DNA of 8,076 nucleotides from positions 1-8,076 of the forward strand of contig JAQVLL010000074.1 of assembly GCA_028704195.1 (NCBI GenBank), in the 5' to 3' direction. This stretch comes from Smithellaceae bacterium (lineage in GTDB: Bacteria; Desulfobacterota; Syntrophia; Syntrophales; Smithellaceae). The notes under the pieces are model-generated. The model was not told where the DNA came from. It made no database searches and saw only the letters and a list, made by a program, of their open reading frames with translations. Both the position numbers and the translations under genes were made by a program. Each line of letters opens with the position of its first letter. Positions within the stretch are counted from its first letter, which is position 1. This document shows, in pieces, positions 1-5,301 of the stretch.

Positions 1-1264
1 CAAAAAGACCCTGCCTTTTGAACTGGAGCCGCTCCTGCCCCTGCCCGTCGAGAAAGTTGTTGTCGATTACCTGCCTTTGCCCGGTGAAGGTCTACTGGTG
101 GCCGCCGTGGAGAAAGAAAAAATCCGGAAAATCCTTTCGGCGGTTGAAGGGCGTTTCGGTGAAGTAACCGTCATTGATGTTTCCTCATCGACTCTTGTTC
201 TTCCGTTTCTGGAGCGAAAAGCCTTAACCGGCGTGGGCATCGTGCTCGATATTGGCGCTTCCTCCACGTTTGCAGCCTTTTATGAAAAAAATACCCTTAT
301 CCAGATACGCTCCTTTGCCTTTGGCGGCAACACGGTTACGGCCGCTCTGGCGCAGGATTTATCCTGCAGTATCGCGGAGGCTGAATCCGCGAAAATCGAT
401 GCCGGCTATGGAACAAACATCACAGAGGCAACCGCTGTCTGCCGCCAGTTTTGTGTGTCCCTGAAGACCACCATTGAATTTATGCTGCTTAACGAGACCC
501 TGCATAGTTCCCCCACACAGATCATGGTCACGGGAAGCGGGGCCTTGTTTGAGCCGCTAACCGAAGAGCTCGAGAAAAATTTCCGTGCACCTGTAACCGT
601 CCTGGATACGGACAGGATCGGTCAGATGGAAATCGACAGGAAGCTGCAGGGTCGTTACCAGCCGTCCATTATGAATACCGCTCTTTCCAATGTGAAAAGG
701 GCCTTCGCATCACGTAAATCCTTTAATTTCATACAGGGCGAATTCACGCGTAAAAGCATCGGCTTCGGTTTGAAAAAGGAATTGCGGTGGGGAACAGTCG
801 TCCTGGGGATCATGCTTTTTGCGTTGACGGTTGATCTGGTTCTTGATTATCAGGTAGAGGCGAAGCAGGCCGATGCTCTCAAAAGCCGGATCAGTCAAAT
901 CTTTAAAAAGTATTATCCGCCGCCTGCCGTGATGGTTGATCCGGTGCAGCAGTTAAAAACAAAGCTCGCCGAAGACAAAAAGATTTACGGGGCGGGCGAC
1001 GGCAATTCAGAGGTCAACGTCCTGGAAATATTAAAGGACATGTCGGGCCTGATTTCGCCCTCGCTGGATGTTCAAATCACTCATTTTCATTATGAGAACA
1101 ATGTTGTTTTGGTCAAAGGAGAGGCAAAAAAAATCGATGACGTGACCTCTGTCAAAGACAACCTTTCAAAATCGAAGTATTTTAAAAACGTAGTCATCAA
1201 TTCCACAAGCCTCGACAGGGAAGGTGCCAGGGTGAATTTTGATCTGAGGATAGAACTGCTATGA
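1..1264 (+). CDS. gspL: GspL, T2SS inner-membrane platform protein (5' partial)
   Basis: GspL recruits the GspE ATPase to the inner membrane and pairs with GspM. The frame is open from base 2 with no stop, so the true start lies upstream; 420 residues are visible. A TTG at base 77 is not the start, because the 25 codons before it read as GspL/PilM sequence (PFELEPLLPLP...VVVDY). Numbering from base 2: an actin-like cytoplasmic domain covers about 1-250, with a phosphate-type motif LDIGASST near 82-89 and a TGSGA motif at 177-181; a membrane span follows at about 263-281 (WGTVVLGIMLFALTVDLVL); then a short coiled linker and a periplasmic ferredoxin-like domain at about 335-420. The architecture equals a PilM-PilN fusion, which is the known relation of GspL to type IV pili. 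The gene overlaps gspM by four bases (ATGA). Type IV pilus PilM is unlikely because PilM lacks the membrane span and periplasmic domain. Confidence 0.88.
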   Translation, partial: KKTLPFELEPLLPLPVEKVVVDYLPLPGEGLLVAAVEKEKIRKILSAVEGRFGEVTVIDVSSSTLVLPFLERKALTGVGIVLDIGASSTFAAFYEKNTLIQIRSFAFGGNTVTAALAQDLSCSIAEAESAKIDAGYGTNITEATAVCRQFCVSLKTTIEFMLLNETLHSSPTQIMVTGSGALFEPLTEELEKNFRAPVTVLDTDRIGQMEIDRKLQGRYQPSIMNTALSNVKRAFASRKSFNFIQGEFTRKSIGFGLKKELRWGTVVLGIMLFALTVDLVLDYQVEAKQADALKSRISQIFKKYYPPPAVMVDPVQQLKTKLAEDKKIYGAGDGNSEVNVLEILKDMSGLISPSLDVQITHFHYENNVVLVKGEAKKIDDVTSVKDNLSKSKYFKNVVINSTSLDREGARVNFDLRIELL

Positions 1265-1821
1265 TCAGGGAATACTGGACGAAACTGGACACCCGGCAAC
1301 GTTACCTTGTTGCCGCCTGTGCCGCCGTGGTGATTTTCACCCTGTTGCTTAAGTTTGTTTTTTTCCCGCTATGGGATTTTCGGGCGAAAACGAAAAAATC
1401 CATCACCAACAATTCAAAAAAACTTAATGAACTGGTGAAGATTGATGCGGAACTGTCAAGGCAAAACGCCAAAATGTCGCGGTTTAAGAATGCCTTTGGT
1501 TCGCGGCGGTCCAATTTCACCCTGTTATCCTATCTGGAGAAAAAAGCGTATTCCGCTAACGTGAGGGGATCGATCACACACATGAATTCCATGCAGGGTG
1601 TCAGATCCGCGTCTTTTGAAGAAACGCTTACGGATCTAAAGCTTGAAAAAATAACGATCAAGCAGCTTGCGGATTTTATCTATCAAATCGAAGCGCCCGA
1701 CGAACTGATTCGAATCAAAAGAATCACGGTGGAAAAAATGAAGGAAAATCCGGATTACATAAACGCCCAGTTTATCATTGCCTCTTATATGCCGGCCGCT
1801 CCGGGTCCAGGAGGTCAATAG
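1261..1821 (+). CDS. gspM: GspM, T2SS inner-membrane platform protein
   Basis: GspM is a bitopic inner-membrane protein that stabilises GspL and helps form the assembly platform under the secretin. The 186-residue product fits the family length. It has a short cytoplasmic N-terminus with an early Trp, a membrane span at about 14-36 (YLVAACAAVVIFTLLLKFVF), a Lys-rich periplasmic coiled coil at about 40-75, and a C-terminal domain at about 85-178 compatible with the ferredoxin-like GspM fold. The ATG overlaps the gspL stop as ATGA, which favours translational coupling, and GAGGA at 1246-1250 sits 10 bases upstream. The Pro/Gly-rich end (GPGGQ) is encoded by the bases that form the Shine-Dalgarno of gspN. 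Sequence conservation in GspM is low, so the call rests on topology, size and position between gspL and gspN. Confidence 0.85.
   Translation: MIREYWTKLDTRQRYLVAACAAVVIFTLLLKFVFFPLWDFRAKTKKSITNNSKKLNELVKIDAELSRQNAKMSRFKNAFGSRRSNFTLLSYLEKKAYSANVRGSITHMNSMQGVRSASFEETLTDLKLEKITIKQLADFIYQIEAPDELIRIKRITVEKMKENPDYINAQFIIASYMPAAPGPGGQ
1809..1815 (+). promoter_or_regulatory. Strong ribosome binding site for gspN, inside the gspM 3' end
   Basis: AGGAGGT is a near-perfect Shine-Dalgarno sequence 11 bases before the gspN ATG at 1827. It lies within the last codons of gspM. It supports the chosen gspN start and suggests that this gene is translated well on its own, not only by coupling. Confidence 0.8.
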
Positions 1822-1826
1822 ACGCC

Positions 1827-2654
1827 ATGCGCTTTGTAAAGAACAGGATTCTCTGGATCACGGTTTACGCCACAGGCATTACCGTTTTATTTTTACACCT
1901 TCTTTTCCCCTCGCAGCTGGTTCTGCAAAGACTCGAGGCCGCAGTGAATTCTGCAGGTTACCTTTTGGAGGCCGGATCGTTGCGTCCCTCTTTGCCTCTG
2001 GGTATCAAACTGAAAGATGTTACGGTGCATTTTGCGCAGGTGCCTTCCGACATTTTATTCCGGGGTGAGTCTGTGGATCTGCAATTCAATCCGTTCAGTA
2101 TTTTCCGAAAAAACAAAACCATTCGTTTTCAAAGCAACGCATATGGCGGGAGCTTTGAAGGCCGCGCGGACGTCCTTTCGTTTGAACAGATCAATCCACC
2201 TGCCGGGGGGGAAATTTATTTTCAGGATATTGACCTGTCGCGATGCAGCCCGGCTGTCATCCCCTTGATCAGAGGAATAACAGGCCGTGCGAGGGGATCG
2301 GCGTTTTACGTTCTCGACAATCCCGCAACCCGGATTTCCACCGGGAAAATGATTCTTTTCCTGGTGGAGGGAAGTTACGCGCTGCCGGAACCGTTTTTGG
2401 GCATCAGCCGGATTGAGTATGACCGTGGTGAAGTGAATGCCAAATGGCAGAACGGCAGTGTAACGCTTGAAAAATTTGAAATTTTCGGATCGCGGATGAA
2501 ATGCTCTTTACAGGGCGACATTCAGCTCGCACCCCGTTTGGAGGAAAGCCGGCTCAATTTAAAAGGTGTACTGGAGATATCCGGCAGTAACCATGTTAAA
2601 ATGAATGTTACAGTGGGCGGAACGCTGGCCAGTCCGTCGGTCCGCTATATTTAA
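1827..2654 (+). CDS. gspN: GspN, AsmA-like T2SS protein
   Basis: A 275-residue protein of the GspN type found in Desulfobacterota and Leptospira T2SS operons; its exact role is unsettled. It carries an N-terminal membrane anchor at about 8-28 (ILWITVYATGITVLFLHLLF), then a stretch at about 33-70 with the AsmA-like pattern (RLEAAVNSAGYLL, then LPLGIKLKDVTVHF), followed by beta-rich sequence with alternating hydrophobic residues. It ends in GGTLASPSVRYI, a typical AsmA/GspN-style terminus. Most of the protein should be periplasmic. It begins five bases after the gspM stop and has a strong Shine-Dalgarno. Position after gspM and before gspC supports a T2SS role over a general AsmA-family protein. 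The anchor could instead be a cleaved signal peptide, but no clear signal peptidase I site is visible. Confidence 0.82.
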   Translation: MRFVKNRILWITVYATGITVLFLHLLFPSQLVLQRLEAAVNSAGYLLEAGSLRPSLPLGIKLKDVTVHFAQVPSDILFRGESVDLQFNPFSIFRKNKTIRFQSNAYGGSFEGRADVLSFEQINPPAGGEIYFQDIDLSRCSPAVIPLIRGITGRARGSAFYVLDNPATRISTGKMILFLVEGSYALPEPFLGISRIEYDRGEVNAKWQNGSVTLEKFEIFGSRMKCSLQGDIQLAPRLEESRLNLKGVLEISGSNHVKMNVTVGGTLASPSVRYI

Positions 2655-2673
2655 CGAACGGGAACGCAGCCGC

Positions 2674-2677
2674 AGGA
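2674..2677 (+). promoter_or_regulatory. Ribosome binding site for gspC
   Basis: AGGA lies 9 bases before the ATG at 2687. A second, out-of-frame ATG at 2682 is only 4 bases from it and reads just ATG ACA TGA, so the spacing favours 2687 as the gspC start. Confidence 0.6.
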
Positions 2678-2686
2678 TAAGATGAC

Positions 2687-3601
2687 ATGAAGGATACGTG
2701 GGCAAATATTATCCATCTGATGCAAAGAGGATGGGACCGGATCACAGCTGTCGGGGCTGATTTTTCGCTGCTGGCAGGTTATGTGAAGCCCTTCATCGTT
2801 GTCATGACCGTCACAATTTTTTCTTTTCTTCTGGTGGATATCTTTTATAATGTGCTTAGCTTGAAAATGGTTTATCGCCCGAAAGACGGGAACAATGCGC
2901 CTGCGGCCTTGGCGGGACCCCCGATGCGGGGGCGGATTGCCGAACAGTATAAAATCATTACAGAACGAAACTTGTTTTTTACAACGCTTCAGTCCGTCGC
3001 CAATGAAAACGCAGTAGGAGATTTTTTACCCAGCGAGGAATATACAGCCTTTGATTTGAAGGGGACGGTTGCCATAAATAAATCCATAGGCTATGTGATT
3101 GTTGAAGAAAAAGGCAAAGGCAATCAGAAGCTGTACAAGCTGGGAGAGATGATCGGTTCGGCCAGGCTGATCCGCATTACACGCAACACGGCCGTTCTGG
3201 AAGATGGAGAAAAAGAGTTTGTGATGAGGGTCAAGGAAGTCGATAAAGGCGACTTGACGGGAGGGCCTTCCGTTATGGGAAGCGAATCCGTGGGGATCAG
3301 CAGACAGGAATCCGTGGAAGCTTTCAGCGACATGAAATCCGTCATGAGCCAGGCGATTCTCAGACCTTTCCTTTCTGCAGGCGTGCCGCAGGGATTTATC
3401 GTTTCCAATATTGTACCCGGCAGTGTATATCAGCGTCTGGGTCTGCAAAATGGGGACGTTGTTGTGGATGTAAATAATAAGAAACTGGAAAGCGCTGACG
3501 ATATAATCGATTTATTCAATACGATACAGGCAGGCGGAAGCGTATCGGTCAATCTGATACGGAAAGGAAAGAAAGAGACGATTAATTATACTTTTCAGTG
3601 A
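2687..3601 (+). CDS. gspC: GspC, T2SS inner/outer membrane coupling protein with PDZ domain
   Basis: GspC links the inner-membrane platform to the periplasmic N0 domain of the secretin and takes part in substrate recognition. In the 304-residue product, a cytoplasmic N-terminus of about 33 residues precedes a membrane span at about 34-56 (KPFIVVMTVTIFSFLLVDIF). A variable linker leads to the homology region at about 85-184, which contains the typical ITERNLF motif (91-97), then FDLKGTV, YKLGEMIG and the LEDGEKEFVMRV strand. A PDZ domain follows at about 222-303, with GFIVSNIVPGSVYQRLGLQ, GDVVVDVN and a final basic IRKGKKE hairpin. Domain order and length match GspC of the PDZ class. It lies 32 bases after gspN, unlike the gammaproteobacterial layout in which gspC opens the operon. 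Confidence 0.92.
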   Translation: MKDTWANIIHLMQRGWDRITAVGADFSLLAGYVKPFIVVMTVTIFSFLLVDIFYNVLSLKMVYRPKDGNNAPAALAGPPMRGRIAEQYKIITERNLFFTTLQSVANENAVGDFLPSEEYTAFDLKGTVAINKSIGYVIVEEKGKGNQKLYKLGEMIGSARLIRITRNTAVLEDGEKEFVMRVKEVDKGDLTGGPSVMGSESVGISRQESVEAFSDMKSVMSQAILRPFLSAGVPQGFIVSNIVPGSVYQRLGLQNGDVVVDVNNKKLESADDIIDLFNTIQAGGSVSVNLIRKGKKETINYTFQ

Positions 3602-3613
3602 GCCGCCTTATTT

Positions 3614-3617
3614 GGAG
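3614..3617 (+). promoter_or_regulatory. Ribosome binding site for the GspA-like ATPase gene
   Basis: GGAG lies 12 bases before the ATG at 3630, a slightly long spacing, in the 28-base gap after gspC. No better start codon is near, and the protein begins with the conserved family N-terminus at this ATG. Confidence 0.5.
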
Positions 3618-3629
3618 AATTGACTTTCC

Positions 3630-4496
3630 ATGTACACCGATTTTTTTGGTTTAAAAGAAAATCCGTTTAAATTGTCCCCCGAGCCGGGCTATCTGTTCTT
3701 GAGCGCACAGCATCGTGATGCTCTCAATTATATGATTTACGGAATCGTGGAGAAAAAAGGCTTTATGATGATTTCCGGTGATATCGGCACCGGAAAAACG
3801 ACGATATGCCGGGCTCTTCTGGCCGTACTTGACGGGTTGGTGGAAACCGCTTTGATCTTCAACACCGCCATTTCGGAAATGGATCTGCTGGAAACCATTT
3901 GCCGGGAATTCGGCATACCCCTTTCGGATGAGCCCAGAACGAAGAAAACTTATGTGGATGCATTAAACGGATTTCTGCTGGTCAACTTTGCCGAGGGACG
4001 AAACGCGATTCTACTCATTGACGAAGCGCAGAACCTTTCTCATGGCGCGCTCGAACAGATCCGGATGCTCTCGAACCTGGAAACGGAAAAGGAAAAACTT
4101 CTGAACATCATCCTCGTCGGTCAGCCTGAACTCAGAACGACGCTGACCCTTCCGGCGCTAAGGCAACTCAATGAACGCATCACCGTGCGCTGTGAGCTTC
4201 GGCCTCTTTCGCCCGAAGATGTCCGGCGATATATCATCCATCGTCTGCGTGTAGCCGGTGGTCCCGGAAAGATCCAGATCACTTCTGGAGCGTACCATTC
4301 AATCTATCATTTTTCCGAGGGGATCCCCAGAAGGATCAATACAATTTGCGACCGCGCACTGCTGATTGCCTATACCAAAAACGCGATGAAGATTAACCGC
4401 GGCATCATTCGCAAGGCGGTACACGACATCGGAATGGATTACTTTCAGAAAACGTCCAGTTCCGCAAAGAAACTCTGGATGCGGCTGACGGCCTGA
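3630..4496 (+). CDS. gspA: GspA/ExeA-type AAA+ ATPase, short form
   Basis: A cytoplasmic AAA+ ATPase of the ExeA/GspA family. In Aeromonas, ExeA with ExeB helps the secretin assemble across peptidoglycan. The 288-residue protein starts with the family signature YTDFFGLKENPF and SAQHRDAL. Visible motifs are Walker A GDIGTGKTT at 50-58, Walker B ILLIDEAQ at 127-134, a sensor 1 region ILVGQPEL at 161-168, an arginine-finger-like NERITVR at 181-187, and a sensor 2 region GIPRRIN at 231-237 followed by a winged-helix-like end. All catalytic elements are present. Aeromonas ExeA is much longer, with a membrane span and a periplasmic peptidoglycan-binding domain; both are absent here, and the gene ends cleanly with a stop. 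It lies directly upstream of a GspB-like TPR gene, the expected partner. Stand-alone ATPases of this family also occur in polysaccharide-export loci, but the context here is T2SS. Confidence 0.88.
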   Translation: MYTDFFGLKENPFKLSPEPGYLFLSAQHRDALNYMIYGIVEKKGFMMISGDIGTGKTTICRALLAVLDGLVETALIFNTAISEMDLLETICREFGIPLSDEPRTKKTYVDALNGFLLVNFAEGRNAILLIDEAQNLSHGALEQIRMLSNLETEKEKLLNIILVGQPELRTTLTLPALRQLNERITVRCELRPLSPEDVRRYIIHRLRVAGGPGKIQITSGAYHSIYHFSEGIPRRINTICDRALLIAYTKNAMKINRGIIRKAVHDIGMDYFQKTSSSAKKLWMRLTA

Positions 4497-4506
4497 CCGG
4501 CGCCGG
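4497..4506. repeat. 10-base GC palindrome in the GspA-like/TPR gene gap
   Basis: CCGGCGCCGG is a perfect palindrome starting at the first base after the ATPase-gene stop codon. It has no loop and no following T-run, so it is not a terminator. It could be chance in a GC-rich junction. Confidence 0.4.
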
Positions 4507-4520
4507 AAGTGCTTGACCGC

Positions 4521-4524
4521 GGGG
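4521..4524 (+). promoter_or_regulatory. Ribosome binding site deciding the TPR-protein start at 4530
   Basis: GGGG lies 5 bases before the ATG at 4530. An in-frame GTG at 4509 would add seven residues (MLDRGDG) but has no well-spaced Shine-Dalgarno. Starting at 4530 gives MSYINDALRKA, which matches how GspB/ExeB proteins begin. Confidence 0.55.
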
Positions 4525-4529
4525 ATGGT

Positions 4530-5291
4530 ATGAGCTACATAAACGACGCTTTGCGCAAGGCGCGAAGGGAAAACAAGGATGATGACTGGCCGTTGATTGA
4601 TGTGTTTTCCACCGCGAAGACAGAAACGGCCAGATCGTCCCGGCGGCTTTGGGCCGCAGGAATTTTGGCGGTCTTATTGCTGGTGACCGCGGCGATTGCT
4701 TTGCTTTACTGGCCGCGGGAAAAACAGAGCCGGCCGGATCAACCAAAGCCGGCTGTAACGGCCGTTCTGCCTTCGGCAGAAAAAAAGGCGGTCGCGGCGC
4801 CTGAATCCGTGATGCTGGAAGAGATGCTCAGGGAAACGTCTGAAACCAGGCCGGATGCCCGTCCGGAGGCACAAGAGAGCACTGTTGACAGTAATGAGAT
4901 TGACGTGCGTTACGCGCAGGCCCTCAAAAGACAAAACGAGGGTCAGCTTGATCAGGCCGAGGCTCTGTACCGGAAAGTTCTGGAGATGGATCCGGACCAT
5001 TTGGCAAGCCTCAACAACCTGGGCGTGATTTTCATGCAGCAGAACAGGTACGGGGAGGCCATTGCCAGTTTCAATGACGCTCTTGACAGAAAAGGCGATT
5101 ATGTTGACGCTTATTATAATCTGGCTTGTCTTTATGCGCGAAAAAATGATACAAAAAACAGCATGTATTTTCTGAAAAAGGCGATTGGTTTCAATCCGGA
5201 AGCCGGTCAATGGGCGATTCGGGACAGCGATTTAAAAACCCTGGTAAATTTGCCGGAGTTCAAAAAGTTGGTGCAGGTGCCGAAAAGGTGA
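4530..5291 (+). CDS. GspB-like membrane-anchored TPR protein
   Basis: A 253-residue protein, probably the partner of the ATPase encoded just upstream. The first 11 residues, MSYINDALRKA, match the conserved start of GspB/ExeB proteins. A positively charged stretch leads to one membrane span at about 40-60 (LWAAGILAVLLLVTAAIALL). A Pro/Ala/Glu-rich linker at about 62-120 follows, then roughly three TPR repeats at about 125-157, 159-191 and 192-225, with consensus features such as GQLDQAEALYRKVLEMDPDH and NLGVIFMQQNRYGEAIASF. The tail DSDLKTLVNLPEFKKLV is of a kind often seen capping TPR arrays. Topology predicts a cytoplasmic N-terminus and periplasmic TPRs. The TPRs sit where GspB normally has its periplasmic domain. 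It starts 33 bases after the ATPase gene and ends 10 bases before gspD. By context I infer a role in secretin assembly; the symbol is left blank because only the N-terminus is GspB-like. Confidence 0.8.
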   Translation: MSYINDALRKARRENKDDDWPLIDVFSTAKTETARSSRRLWAAGILAVLLLVTAAIALLYWPREKQSRPDQPKPAVTAVLPSAEKKAVAAPESVMLEEMLRETSETRPDARPEAQESTVDSNEIDVRYAQALKRQNEGQLDQAEALYRKVLEMDPDHLASLNNLGVIFMQQNRYGEAIASFNDALDRKGDYVDAYYNLACLYARKNDTKNSMYFLKKAIGFNPEAGQWAIRDSDLKTLVNLPEFKKLVQVPKR

Positions 5292-5296
5292 GAGGG
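5291..5296 (+). promoter_or_regulatory. Ribosome binding site for gspD
   Basis: AGAGGG lies 5 bases before the ATG at 5302 and overlaps the last base of the preceding stop codon. It supports the start, which is followed at once by a normal signal peptide. Confidence 0.6.
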
Positions 5297-5301
5297 CTGT
5301 T

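Noticed and set aside
77..79. TTG as the start of gspL
   Set aside because: The frame is open to the window edge and the upstream codons read as conserved GspL/PilM sequence, so the gene is simply cut by the window.
3026..3448. Minus-strand open frame of 140 codons
   Set aside because: It lies wholly inside gspC, has no recognisable motif or domain, and runs against an otherwise one-strand operon.
4674..5210. Minus-strand open frame of 178 codons
   Set aside because: It mirrors the TPR gene, and its product shows no family features; the + strand protein has clear TPR and membrane-span patterns.
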